Below are positions 35,065 to 43,762 of a stretch of 64,000 nt of DNA, in pieces (position 1 is the stretch's first letter; every line of letters begins with the position of its first letter). Source of the stretch: Pseudoneobacillus sp042683745. GTDB lineage: Bacteria > Bacillota > Bacilli > Bacillales > Cytobacillaceae. Location of the stretch: the NCBI RefSeq assembly GCF_042683745.1, contig NZ_JBHUJX010000007.1, forward strand, positions 62,001 through 126,000. Reading direction: 5' to 3'. The notes beneath the pieces are model-generated. The model made no database searches. It was not told where the DNA came from and saw only the letters and a list, made by a program, of their open reading frames with translations. The position numbers and the translations under genes were made by a program.

Positions 35065-35502
35065 TTACGTATACATATTTATTAATAAACCTTTAATTTC
35101 CCCAACCGTCCCCAAAATATCTAAACCTTTTTTCTCCTTGTCAAGAACCATGTTGGTCAAGTCGATTAGTTTTTTGTCCACTTCTTTTACAATTTTGTAC
35201 ACCTTAGTCCGACCACGTCGATTGAAGCCCCTTTGCTCCTCTAACTGCAAGCCGTTTTGTACAGCTTCCTCCATAAAATCTTTTACCATTTTCTTATATT
35301 TACGGAGTTCATCTACTGTTCGGTTCTCCGAAAGTTTTTTTCCTTGATCTTCTATTTTCTGAACAAACTGAGTAAGTTTTTCATAGACAGTTTGTTGGCG
35401 ATTTTTTGACATGACCTCTTGAAAAGAAATACTTTCTGCTGGAACATTTTCTTTTCCTTTTACTCTGTCAACACCTATTTTCCCAACCTTTTGAACTTCC
35501 AT
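35065..35502 (-). CDS. yaaR: YaaR family protein (DUF327)
   Basis: A 145-residue basic helical protein of DUF327, similar to B. subtilis YaaR (function unknown). Features include SFQEVMSKNRQQTVYEKL, LRKYKKMVKDFMEEAVQNGL (about 68-87) and the family hallmark RGRTKVYKIVKEVDKKL (about 97-113). Good AAAAGGTGG ribosome site. It lies within the flagellar block, between the second flagellin and flgM, and has its own terminator. The flagellar context suggests but does not prove a motility role. Confidence 0.85.
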   Translation of the reverse strand: MEVQKVGKIGVDRVKGKENVPAESISFQEVMSKNRQQTVYEKLTQFVQKIEDQGKKLSENRTVDELRKYKKMVKDFMEEAVQNGLQLEEQRGFNRRGRTKVYKIVKEVDKKLIDLTNMVLDKEKKGLDILGTVGEIKGLLINMYT

Positions 35503-35563
35503 GCACTTCCCACCTTTTAAGTGCTAATTTATTTTCATTTTATCACAAATTTCATTAAAGATA

Positions 35564-35595
35564 GAGGCAAGTCCCAAATTTTCAGGACTTGCCTC
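35564..35595. terminator. strong hairpin terminator after second flagellin gene
   Basis: Perfect 11-bp arms GAGGCAAGTCC (35564-35574) and GGACTTGCCTC (35585-35595). It lies 12 bp after the flagellin stop; the T-run on the flagellin strand is interrupted (TATCTTT), so it is less efficient there or acts in mRNA stability. Confidence 0.65.
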
Positions 35596-35607
35596 TTTTA
35601 CTAAAAA

Positions 35608-37047
35608 TTAACGTTGTAATAATTGAAGAACACCTTGTGGTAATTGGTTCGCTTGAGCAAGCATTGCTTGTGCAGACTGATTAAGAATATTATTCTTTGT
35701 GAACTCAGTCATTTCAAGAGCCATGTCAGCATCACGGATACGTGATTCCGCAGCTGTTAAGTTTTCATTTGTTACTTGCAGGTTATTAATTGTATGCTCT
35801 AAACGGTTTTGTGTTGCTCCAAGTTTAGAACGGGTTGCAGAAATTTGATTGATTGCTTTTTCAAGTCTAAAGACTGCATCGTTAGCTGATTTATGGTCAA
35901 GGACATTGATGTCTTCAATACCAAGCTTCACAGTACTTAATTGTGGTACGTCAATATTTAGATTTTGTCCAGTATTTGCACCAATTTGGAAAGCAAGTGC
36001 TTTATTTGTTAATTGGAATCTAGATGTGCTTCCTGCAGCTGTGCTTGGAGCATCAACGTTAACCCCAACTTTAATTTCCAATCCACCATGGGTTATGACA
36101 CCATTTCTACTTGTAATCTCTTTTTCGAATGTAATTGGTTCAAGAGTGGACGATGAATTTGCAGGATCAACAGCGCGGGATACGGCTACCTTCATTTTCC
36201 CTTCAATTTGTACTTTAGCAGTTCCATTTCCAGTTATTAAGGTAGTGTTAATCGTAACTTTTTCCCCTGTTTTTGTTCCGATCGTTAAGGTAGAATTACC
36301 AGAAACACCAATTTTTTCAGCCTTTGAACCTACTGAGAAACCGTCTGGATTTAGAACCTCAATGGTTGCACTTTTTGTTGTATCGTCATAATTAGTTACA
36401 ACAATTGTATATTCACCAAAACTTAAGTTTGAGCCGCTTACACTATTAACTGTGATTACAGATGCATCATTTACCCCTGCACCAGGTTGATTTAATGTAT
36501 TAACGATACTTCCACTCGTTAATGTGATGGCATATTGCCCTGTTTCTAATGATGGATCCGTTACATTTGGCACATTCTTAATATTTGTTTTAGCCTGTTC
36601 ACCTGTTAAGTATTGCGTATCCGCCGCACTTGAACCATCTAATAATTTACGTGTGTTGAACTCCGTTTTTGCTGCAATACTATCAATCTCTTTAAGTAAT
36701 TGATTGATTTCTAATTGAATAGCGTCTCTGTCAGATGTAGTATTCGTATCATTCGCTGCTTGAACAGATAATTCACGCATACGTTGCAGCATGGAGTGAA
36801 CTTCTGTCATTGCACCTTCTGCCACTTGCATTAATGATACTCCGTCAAGTGAGTTTCTTTCTGCTTGTTTTAGACCGCGGATTTGGGAGCGCATTTTTTC
36901 AGAGATCGCAAGACCTGCTGCATCGTCTGCTGCACGGTTGATACGTAGACCTGAAGATAATCTTTCTAAGTTTTTGGAAGTGTTGAATTGATTTTGGTAA
37001 AGGTTGCGGTAGGCGTTTAACGCTTGGATATTATGATTAATTTTCAT
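35608..37047 (-). CDS. second flagellin
   Basis: A 479-residue flagellin paralogue. Conserved ends: MKINHNIQALNAYRNLYQ, SSGLRINRAADDAAGLAISE, SLMQVAEGAMTEVHSMLQRM and ILNQSAQAMLAQANQLPQGV. The central part (about 150-385) is much longer than in Hag and beta-rich (ITLTSGSIVNTLNQPG, TTKSATIEVLNPDGFSVGSK), so it should form large outer domains. It lies 36 bp downstream of a fliS-type chaperone gene and shares its sigma-D promoter, an arrangement different from hag. ATG behind AAAAGGAGC. A minor or alternative filament subunit is the likely role. Confidence 0.93.
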   Translation of the reverse strand: MKINHNIQALNAYRNLYQNQFNTSKNLERLSSGLRINRAADDAAGLAISEKMRSQIRGLKQAERNSLDGVSLMQVAEGAMTEVHSMLQRMRELSVQAANDTNTTSDRDAIQLEINQLLKEIDSIAAKTEFNTRKLLDGSSAADTQYLTGEQAKTNIKNVPNVTDPSLETGQYAITLTSGSIVNTLNQPGAGVNDASVITVNSVSGSNLSFGEYTIVVTNYDDTTKSATIEVLNPDGFSVGSKAEKIGVSGNSTLTIGTKTGEKVTINTTLITGNGTAKVQIEGKMKVAVSRAVDPANSSSTLEPITFEKEITSRNGVITHGGLEIKVGVNVDAPSTAAGSTSRFQLTNKALAFQIGANTGQNLNIDVPQLSTVKLGIEDINVLDHKSANDAVFRLEKAINQISATRSKLGATQNRLEHTINNLQVTNENLTAAESRIRDADMALEMTEFTKNNILNQSAQAMLAQANQLPQGVLQLLQR

Positions 37048-37083
37048 GTTTCTGCTCCTTTTGGTCTATATTCTATTTGAAAT

Positions 37084-37512
37084 TTAGTTATTATCTAGTA
37101 AAACATTTTTTTCGTAGGCCATTGCCTTTTTTCTAATTCCAACAGAAGGGTCAGCTGTTTTATTCTTCATCGCCTGATTCCATGCGATTGTTATTTCTTG
37201 AAGTGATTGAATGACTTCTTTAATGATTGAGGTATCTTTTTTAAAATTTGCCTCAACAATTTTATCCGCCATATAGTTGTAAAGCATGTCTAACTGATCG
37301 GCTATGATTCCAGCATCATAATTAAGGCCTGCTCCCAAACGATGTAAAATATCGTTTGCGTTTTGTAGTTTCTTATTTGCTATAACATAATCTTTATTAT
37401 TAATATCTTCGATTGCTTCCTCTAAATCTGTTAAACAAGCTTCATATAAAAGCGCTGTTATTTCTTGAGGAGATTTTTGATGGATGGCTGATTCTGTGAA
37501 AATACTAGTCAA
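37084..37512 (-). CDS. fliS: FliS-like flagellin chaperone
   Basis: A 142-residue helical protein of the FliS family, which binds the flagellin C-terminus in the cytosol. Features: QKSPQEITALLYEACLTDL (about 12-30), NKKLQNANDILHRLGAGLNYDAGIIADQLDMLYNYM in the centre (family signature). The start is an unusual TTG (37512) behind a good GGAGGTG; no ATG fits. Directly behind a sigma-D promoter and followed by the second flagellin gene, so probably its dedicated chaperone. The canonical fliD-fliS-fliT genes are not in this window. Confidence 0.88.
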   Translation of the reverse strand: MTSIFTESAIHQKSPQEITALLYEACLTDLEEAIEDINNKDYVIANKKLQNANDILHRLGAGLNYDAGIIADQLDMLYNYMADKIVEANFKKDTSIIKEVIQSLQEITIAWNQAMKNKTADPSVGIRKKAMAYEKNVLLDNN

Positions 37513-37546
37513 GTATTTGCACCTCCAATTTAATCATCTGTTTCTT

Positions 37547-37573
37547 TTATCGGTCTATTATTTAAAGTGTTTA
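37547..37573 (-). promoter_or_regulatory. sigma-D promoter of fliS-flagellin 2 operon
   Basis: Minus strand TAAA (37570-37573), 15 bp, ACCGATAA (37547-37554): one mismatch to the SigD consensus, 35 bp upstream of the fliS start. Confidence 0.8.
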
Positions 37574-37582
37574 ATATTTTTT

Positions 37583-37882
37583 TTAATAGTTTTTTTCCAT
37601 TTCCTCAATGAGCAGCAAAATTTCCGCCATCACTGAGTAAAGCTGAGGGGGGATATTGTCCCCCAAGTCCATATCTAGTAGGTTTGCAACTAAAGATGAG
37701 TCTTCTTGCATATGAATGTTATTTTTCTTCGCTAGTTCAATAATTTGTTGGGCTACTTGACCTTTTCCTTGAGCGACAATCGTAGGTGATTTTCCAGTTT
37801 TCTCGTCATATTTAATGACTGCTGCGGAAGGACCGTTGATTTCTTTACGTTTTTTTTGATTATAAAATTTCGTATAACTCAT
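37583..37882 (-). CDS. ylqH: FlhB C-terminal-domain-like protein (YlqH/FhlB)
   Basis: A 99-residue stand-alone homologue of the cytoplasmic C-terminal domain of the export gate protein FlhB. The segment SAAVIKYDEKTGKSPTIVAQG (about 19-39), then VAQQIIELAKKNNI and the C-terminal GDNIPPQLYSVMAEIL, align with FlhB-CC. The autocleavage NPTH motif is replaced by NGPS, so the protein corresponds to an already cleaved form. It overlaps ylqG by 4 bp, as in B. subtilis ylqG-ylqH. In other bacteria such FlhX proteins can partly substitute for FlhB; the role here is inferred. Confidence 0.85.
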   Translation of the reverse strand: MSYTKFYNQKKRKEINGPSAAVIKYDEKTGKSPTIVAQGKGQVAQQIIELAKKNNIHMQEDSSLVANLLDMDLGDNIPPQLYSVMAEILLLIEEMEKNY

Positions 37883-40800
37883 ATTTTGTAGTCCATTCCC
37901 TTCTCAGTGAAGACTGGCCGGATTGGTTTTGCGTTTGATTGGGTATCAGAATTATTTTGTTTTTCAACGTTTTGATTTTTAACTGTCATTTTCGCAAAAT
38001 GAATGCTATGGATATTGTAGCCAATTTCCTGTAGCTTTTCTTTTGCGATCATAGCAACTGGTTGCATCTTTTCCTTAAAGCCAGGTTTGTCGTTCTTGAT
38101 TGTGATCGATAAATTTCTGTCCGTTGAGTTAAGCAAAATGCCAACGTCGCCAAGTTTTTTTGTTTCTAGTAAGAAGTACAAGTTGCAATTCTCCCAATCT
38201 ACTTGTTCGCCTTCATTTTTCGAGTTTACGAATACTTGAACGTTTTCTGGTTTTCCTCCAAGCAACATAGGCAAATTGAAAAACATATTTTGCATGCTCC
38301 CATTGGAATCCGATTTACTTAATAATTGTTGGCCAGTTAGGTTGTTTAAGGCTTGCTCAGCCTGTTGAGCTACTCTTCCGTTGGTTTCCTCGCCCTGTGT
38401 TAGTTTTAGAAGCGCCTCTTTCAAATTGTGTTGCTGTTGTTGCTCCTGTTGGGAGGATTGCTCTCCTTTTTGAAAGACGAGTGAATTGGCTAATTCGTTA
38501 TCATGATTTAAACCAAGTGATCGAACCATTTCAAACATATTTCTGGCAGTTGGTTCCTGTCTAACAAATGATTGTGTTGTTTCATTAAATTGGCTTAGCA
38601 GCTTTTTAGAAGGCTCCATCTCTTCAAGAGCCAAGCTTTCTTTATTTACATAGTGCATAATTTTTTGCTCTGACGGTTTAAATAAGATTTTATCCACTAA
38701 TGATTTTACGTCTTGAACAATTTTCACTGCTTCTGAATGTTCGCCTTTAGCTAGATGCTTTTTAGCCTGAGCTAATTGGGTACTTGCCTGCATCAGTTGT
38801 TTCTCGGTTGTCATATCAGTAAACAGCATCATGTCGCTTTTTAAAATCGCATTGTCTAATTTACTAATCGTCGCTTCTAGCATTGGTTTCACTTGAGGGT
38901 AAGCATTTCGTTTAAAAGTTTCCACTAGTCTTTGAACCGTGTCTAAGTTACGGCTAATTTCCCGTTTTAACTCTCTAAATTCATGTGTGGCTTCCGCTAG
39001 TTTCTGAGAGACCTTTGTTACTAAAATATCTTTCGATTGGATTTGTAACGGTTGCAGCAGCTCATTGATGTCATACTGAGTTGCAGAATCTTGTGAAATC
39101 TGTTGTGTCTGTGCACTTGATTCAGTGCTTGCAAGTTCCTTTTCTAAATCGGTTAGGGCTCCTGCCACTTGCTGGCGAGCAGCAATTTCACGACCCTTTT
39201 GTTGTAGCTCCGCAGCATGGTCAAGTGCTTTTTCTACTTTTGAAAGTTTACCAAGATCGATATTCGGGTTTGAAGTGAGTTCTTTTTTCACTTGTTCTAA
39301 CGCTTTTTCTAAATTTGGTTCGTTTTGTATCGTTTTTAAAGCCTCTTTTAAGAGTTCGCTTGGTTTTTTTTCGATTTGTTCGATTGACTGAAGATTGGCC
39401 AGTCTGTTCTGTAATGAACTTTGTACTTCTGCTTTCTGAGTACTATCTTGTGATGCATTAGGTTGCTTTGCGACATTTTGATTTAAAATTTGCTCCGTTT
39501 GTTGGAGTATTTTTGTTAATCGATCCCGACCAGATTGATCAAGTTGGTTTGCCTGATTGATCATTTTTTCGATATTGCGCACAATTTCCGGGTCAATACT
39601 TTTGTTCGCTGCTAAATGTTCCTTAAGCTTTCCAATAACATTCTGAAGGTTAGGCTCTAATTGTATTTGGTTGCGAACTTGTTTTAATGTTTCACTTTGT
39701 TTTTGCTGCTCGGATGGTGATTGAGAATTTTGTGCTGGTTGTTCTGGTCGTGCTTGGTTTGTTTGTTGGCGTGTATCTGTTTGTTCTGATGGTCGAGTTT
39801 GGTTCGGCTGTCGCCGCGTTTCCACTTGCTTTAATGTTTCTTCTGCTTCGGTTAGAGCTTGGATGAGGCGCGCTTTGCCTGCTTCGGTTTGACCGATTTG
39901 GTTGAGTTGGCGCACTTCCGTTAAAGCCCGCTCTACTTTTTGTGCTACTTCTCGGTCGACTTTTGGATTGTTTACGACTTGCTCTCGGATTTGGTCAACC
40001 GCTTTTGGGATATTTGGTTCGCGTTGGACAGATTCCTTTACTTGTTTCACAACTTCGCTTGCGGCTTGTTCCGTCGGGCGTGTTTGGTTTGTTTGTTGAC
40101 GTGCTTCTACTTGTTTTAAGGTTTCTTCCGCTTCCGTTAGTGCTTGGACGAGGCGGGTACGACCTGCTTCGGTTTGACCGATTTGGTTGAGTTGGCGAAC
40201 TTCTGCCAAGACTCGTTCTACTTTTTGCGCTACTTCTCGGTCGACTTTTGGATTGTTAACGACTTGCTCTCGGACTTGGTCAACTGCTTTTTGGACATTT
40301 GGTTCTCGTTGGACGGATTCCTTTACTTGTTTCACATCGTCGCTTGCGGCTTGTTCCGTCGGGCGTGCTTGGTTCGTTTGTTGACGTGCTTCTACCTGTT
40401 TCAATGTTTCTTCCGCTTCGGTTAGAGCTTGGACAAGACGGGTTCGACCAGCTTCAGTTTGACCGATTTGGTTGAGTTGGCGAACTTCTGTTAAGACCCG
40501 CTCTACTCTTTGTGCTACTTCTCGATCAACTTTTGGATTGTTGACAAGTTGATCTCGGACTTGGTCAACCGCTTTTTGGATATTTGGTTCTCGTTGGACG
40601 GATTCTTTTGCTTGTTTCAGAACGTCGCTTGCTGGTTGTTCCGTCGGACGTGTTTGGTTCTTTTGTTGACGTGCTTCTACTTGTTTTAAGGTTTCTTCCG
40701 CTTCGGTTAGAGCTTGGACAAGACGCGTACGACCAGCTTCGGTTTGACCGATTTGGTTAAGCTGGCGGACTTCCGTTAATGACTTCTCTATTTTTTGTGC

Positions 40801-43050
40801 CACTTCACGATCAACTTTTGGGTTGTTAATGACTTGATCTCGGACTTGGTCAACTGCTTTTTGGATATTCGGTTCGCGTTGGACGGATTCCTTTACTTGT
40901 TTCACGACGTCGCTTGCTGGTTGTTCCGTCGTGCGTGTTTGGTTTGTTTGTTGACGTGCTTCTACTTGATTTAAAGTTTCTTCCGCTTCAGTTAGTGCTT
41001 GGACAAGGCGGGCTTTGCCTGCTTCGGTTTGACCGATTTGGTTGAGTTGGCGAACTTCCGTTAAGGCCCGTTCTATCTTTTTTGCTACTTCTCGGTCGAC
41101 TTTTGGATTGTTGACAACTTGATTTCGGACTTGGTCAACCGCTTTTGGGATATTTGGTTCTCGTTGGACGGATTCCTTTACTTGTTTCACAGCATCGCTT
41201 GCGGCTTGTTCCGTCGGGCGTGTTTGGTTTGTTTGTGGACGGGCTTCCACTTGCCTTAAGGTTTCTTCCGCTTCAGATAGTGCTTGGACGAGGCGCGTAC
41301 GTCCAGCCTCGTTTTGACCGATTTGGTTGAGTTGGCGAACTTCCGTTAAGGCCCGTTCTATCTTTTTTGCTACTTCTCGGTCAACTTTTGGATTGTTAAC
41401 GACTTGATCTCGGACTTGGTCAACCGCTTTTTGGATATTTGGTTCGCGTTGGACGGATTCCTTTACTTGTTTCACATCGTCGCTTGCGGCTTGTTCCGTT
41501 GGGCGTGTTTGGTTTGTTTGTTGACGGGCTTCTACTTGCTTTAAGATTTCTTCCGCTTCAGTTAGTGCCTGGACAAGGCGGGTACGACCTGCTTCGATTT
41601 GACCGATTTGGTTGAGTTGGCGAACTTCCGTTAAGGCTCGCTCTACTTTTTGTGCCACTTCTCGGTCAATTTTTGGATTGTTAATGACTTGCTCTCGAAC
41701 TTGGTCAACTGCTTTTTGGATATTTGGTTCTCGTTGGGCAGTTTCCTTTAGTTGTTTTACAACTTCACTTATTTTAATATCCTGTGATGTACCTTTTACC
41801 TCCACCACTTGCAGTTCGCTTTCGACACTATTTAATGCTTGAGTCAACGTTTCTTTTCCAGTAGTGATTCTTCCTTGTTTAAGCAATTTAGATACTTCCT
41901 GTATATCTTCACTCAATTTCTTTTTTAAATCTTCCGGGAACCTGGAGTTATTTATGATTAAATCATTTACCTTTTGTAGCGATTTTTGTAAATTTGGTTC
42001 GTTTAAAATTGAGTTCTTTAGCTCATTTACTATTGAATGAAGTGTTTTTTCTGATTGTGGCTTTTCTATACTTGCCGCTGAAGATGCTTGAACTTGGGTT
42101 GATTTTTGTTCTTGATTAGCTAACTGAACTTCAGCTGTTTTCAATGCTTCTAGCAGTCTATCTTTTCCAATCACTTGAAGTTTTTCAGCTTCACTAGCTG
42201 CTTTTTCAAGTTGGCTTGCCATTTTTGGATCAAGCTTAGGATTACGAACGAGTTCGTCTCTTACTCGTTGAATGGCTTTTTGTAAATCAGGCTCTGATTG
42301 AATCGATTCACGATTTTTTCTCAATAGTTCAATTAATTCTTTTCCCTGTTCCGCTGATACTTTCGGATTGTTATCTTGTTGTACCGATGTGCTTGTGTTC
42401 GCAGGTTCTTTCGTTTGAATCGTTTCGCTATTGCTTTTTAAAATGAGCTGTTCACTTTTTGAAAACTCAAAGTTAGGGTCAATTTCCTTCGCGATATTGG
42501 TTAGCACTTCCGTCAATGGTTTACCGTGCAATGCTTCATGAATGGCGCGAAGATGTGTTTGAGTGACTTCAAGATTTTTATTACCAAGCGCTTTGACCGT
42601 ATCTAATTTTGTTTCTAAAGTGCCTGGAGCTTTTTCAAAAAATACTTTTAATTCTGCCACCGCTTCTTTTGTTAATGGCAAACCCTTATCTAATAAAAGC
42701 TGAACTGCTTGTTTTAATTGTGGGGACTCTTTCCCTGTTACCCCAAGACTTTGCATCATTTTTAAATCATTAACTTGTTCGGGAACGTCTACCTTAGTAG
42801 CCTCGGTCGCAATTGTTTTTACACTGACATTTTGATCATTTTTTTCATTTATTTGGACAGTTACACGATCGTCAGCAGGGACACCGTTCTCGAATTTAAC
42901 TGTTACGTCTTTTCCTTTTATTTGCAAAACAGCTTCTGAATCTGATAAACGTTCTTTTATTTGAGCGCGATGTATTTCACCTTGCTTAAGTTCTAGAGGG
43001 ATTTCCGTAGATTTTATTTGAGTTCCAGGAAGATGATTAGTAATCTGCAA
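37879..43050 (-). CDS. ylqG: giant FliK-like protein with tandem 95-residue repeats (YlqG-like)
   Basis: A 1723-residue Gln/Glu/Lys-rich protein without signal peptide. N-terminus (about 1-230) is a FliK/YlqG-type region (MQITNHLPGTQIKSTEIPLE). Residues about 230-420 hold two diverged helical repeats. Residues about 428-1092 hold seven near-identical 95-residue repeats (core REPNIQKAVDQVRDQVVNN, LTEVRQLNQIGQTEAGRTR), and two more diverged copies follow. The C-terminal about 140 residues resemble the FliK substrate-switch domain (LGDVGILLNSTDRNLSITI, EIGYNIHSIHFAKM). TTG start behind AGGGAGAG. Coupled to ylqH by a 4-bp overlap. Probably a secretion-switch or ruler protein working with the FlhB-like partner; that is inference. 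Confidence 0.85.
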   Translation of the reverse strand: MQITNHLPGTQIKSTEIPLELKQGEIHRAQIKERLSDSEAVLQIKGKDVTVKFENGVPADDRVTVQINEKNDQNVSVKTIATEATKVDVPEQVNDLKMMQSLGVTGKESPQLKQAVQLLLDKGLPLTKEAVAELKVFFEKAPGTLETKLDTVKALGNKNLEVTQTHLRAIHEALHGKPLTEVLTNIAKEIDPNFEFSKSEQLILKSNSETIQTKEPANTSTSVQQDNNPKVSAEQGKELIELLRKNRESIQSEPDLQKAIQRVRDELVRNPKLDPKMASQLEKAASEAEKLQVIGKDRLLEALKTAEVQLANQEQKSTQVQASSAASIEKPQSEKTLHSIVNELKNSILNEPNLQKSLQKVNDLIINNSRFPEDLKKKLSEDIQEVSKLLKQGRITTGKETLTQALNSVESELQVVEVKGTSQDIKISEVVKQLKETAQREPNIQKAVDQVREQVINNPKIDREVAQKVERALTEVRQLNQIGQIEAGRTRLVQALTEAEEILKQVEARQQTNQTRPTEQAASDDVKQVKESVQREPNIQKAVDQVRDQVVNNPKVDREVAKKIERALTEVRQLNQIGQNEAGRTRLVQALSEAEETLRQVEARPQTNQTRPTEQAASDAVKQVKESVQREPNIPKAVDQVRNQVVNNPKVDREVAKKIERALTEVRQLNQIGQTEAGKARLVQALTEAEETLNQVEARQQTNQTRTTEQPASDVVKQVKESVQREPNIQKAVDQVRDQVINNPKVDREVAQKIEKSLTEVRQLNQIGQTEAGRTRLVQALTEAEETLKQVEARQQKNQTRPTEQPASDVLKQAKESVQREPNIQKAVDQVRDQLVNNPKVDREVAQRVERVLTEVRQLNQIGQTEAGRTRLVQALTEAEETLKQVEARQQTNQARPTEQAASDDVKQVKESVQREPNVQKAVDQVREQVVNNPKVDREVAQKVERVLAEVRQLNQIGQTEAGRTRLVQALTEAEETLKQVEARQQTNQTRPTEQAASEVVKQVKESVQREPNIPKAVDQIREQVVNNPKVDREVAQKVERALTEVRQLNQIGQTEAGKARLIQALTEAEETLKQVETRRQPNQTRPSEQTDTRQQTNQARPEQPAQNSQSPSEQQKQSETLKQVRNQIQLEPNLQNVIGKLKEHLAANKSIDPEIVRNIEKMINQANQLDQSGRDRLTKILQQTEQILNQNVAKQPNASQDSTQKAEVQSSLQNRLANLQSIEQIEKKPSELLKEALKTIQNEPNLEKALEQVKKELTSNPNIDLGKLSKVEKALDHAAELQQKGREIAARQQVAGALTDLEKELASTESSAQTQQISQDSATQYDINELLQPLQIQSKDILVTKVSQKLAEATHEFRELKREISRNLDTVQRLVETFKRNAYPQVKPMLEATISKLDNAILKSDMMLFTDMTTEKQLMQASTQLAQAKKHLAKGEHSEAVKIVQDVKSLVDKILFKPSEQKIMHYVNKESLALEEMEPSKKLLSQFNETTQSFVRQEPTARNMFEMVRSLGLNHDNELANSLVFQKGEQSSQQEQQQQHNLKEALLKLTQGEETNGRVAQQAEQALNNLTGQQLLSKSDSNGSMQNMFFNLPMLLGGKPENVQVFVNSKNEGEQVDWENCNLYFLLETKKLGDVGILLNSTDRNLSITIKNDKPGFKEKMQPVAMIAKEKLQEIGYNIHSIHFAKMTVKNQNVEKQNNSDTQSNAKPIRPVFTEKGMDYKI
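39775..41769 (-). repeat. seven tandem 285-bp repeats inside ylqG
   Basis: Seven in-frame copies of a 285-bp unit, at exact spacing. The shared landmark ACTTG/ACCTG on the plus strand recurs at 39824, 40109, 40394, 40679, 40964, 41249 and 41534. Copies differ by scattered substitutions and encode 95 residues each. The block is prone to expansion and contraction and to assembly collapse. Confidence 0.95.
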
Positions 43051-43086
43051 AATATTTCTCTCCCTTACAATCGATTAATATCTTTT

Positions 43087-43113
43087 ATATCGGAATCAGA
43101 GTCGAGATTATTA
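43087..43113 (-). promoter_or_regulatory. probable sigma-D promoter of ylqG-ylqH
   Basis: Minus strand TAAT (43110-43113), 15 bp, TCCGATAT (43087-43094), 36 bp upstream of the ylqG start. Two mismatches to the SigD consensus, but the spacing is exact. Confidence 0.6.
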
Positions 43114-43208
43114 ACTAATTTGTATTAGTAATATTTTGCTAGAGAGATTTTTGGAGTGTCGTTTCTTTTTTTAAAAAAATTTCTTTAATCTGTTTGCTAA
43201 AATTTTTC

Positions 43209-43248
43209 AATAAAAAAGGCTAAACCGCATTAAGTTGGTTTAGCCTTT
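43209..43248 (-). terminator. terminator of yvyF/comF operon
   Basis: Perfect 12-bp arms AAAGGCTAAACC / GGTTTAGCCTTT (43215-43226 and 43237-43248), followed on the minus strand by TTTTTT-type sequence. It isolates yvyF from ylqG. Confidence 0.88.
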
Positions 43249-43259
43249 GAGTGGAGTAA

Positions 43260-43667
43260 TTACTTTTCTGATAAATATGTACCATGCTCACTTCGCTTTA
43301 ATTCTTTTTTACGCTGTTCATCAGTATTAAACTGTTTAAGATCTTTACGCAGACTATCCTGACAGCTACCACAAATCTTTCCTGTTCGAATAATATGACC
43401 ACATTTATCACATGGGTATCCTAAGTTTGGAAAATGAGCCGTTTGTATTCTTCCAGCTCTGACAAACTTATAAATAAGCTCTTCGGAAACTTCTGTTGCT
43501 TCAACAACCTGTTCAATGGTTGCCGCTCGATTTTCGCGTTTTCTCATATATTGATAGACGGTTTCATACGCTTTTTCTTCTTCCTTCCAGCAGTTTTGGC
43601 AAACGGAGCGGAAGGCTGTTTTCATAAAGATAGCGCCACAATTCGGACAATTGATTACTTCACTCAT
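43260..43667 (-). CDS. yvyF: YvyF family flagellar operon protein with zinc-ribbon cysteines
   Basis: A 135-residue protein conserved next to comF and flgM in Bacillus. Cys pairs CPNCG (about 7-11) and CQNC (about 23-26), then a small winged-helix-like middle (AATIEQVVEATEVSEELIYKFV), then CDKCG and CGSC (about 86-103). It resembles a MerR/anti-terminator-like small regulator, but the molecular function is unknown. In B. subtilis it directly precedes flgM; here a five-gene block separates the two. Confidence 0.87.
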   Translation of the reverse strand: MSEVINCPNCGAIFMKTAFRSVCQNCWKEEEKAYETVYQYMRKRENRAATIEQVVEATEVSEELIYKFVRAGRIQTAHFPNLGYPCDKCGHIIRTGKICGSCQDSLRKDLKQFNTDEQRKKELKRSEHGTYLSEK

Positions 43668-43706
43668 TGTATGTATACCTCCATGTCGAATAATGTATTA
43701 CTTATC

Positions 43707-43735
43707 ATTATAGCTTCTAAAGATAACATTGGGAA
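43707..43735 (-). promoter_or_regulatory. candidate sigma-A promoter of yvyF
   Basis: Minus strand TTCCCA (43730-43735), 17 bp, TATAAT (43707-43712), about 40 bp upstream of yvyF. The -10 is perfect, the -35 is weak. Confidence 0.4.
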
Positions 43736-43762
43736 TCGGAATTATTATCCGTCAGAGATTCT

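Noticed and set aside
39081..41842. Several plus-strand open frames opposite the ylqG repeats
   Set aside because: They repeat with the 285-bp period, have no ribosome sites and are antisense shadows of the long coding frame.
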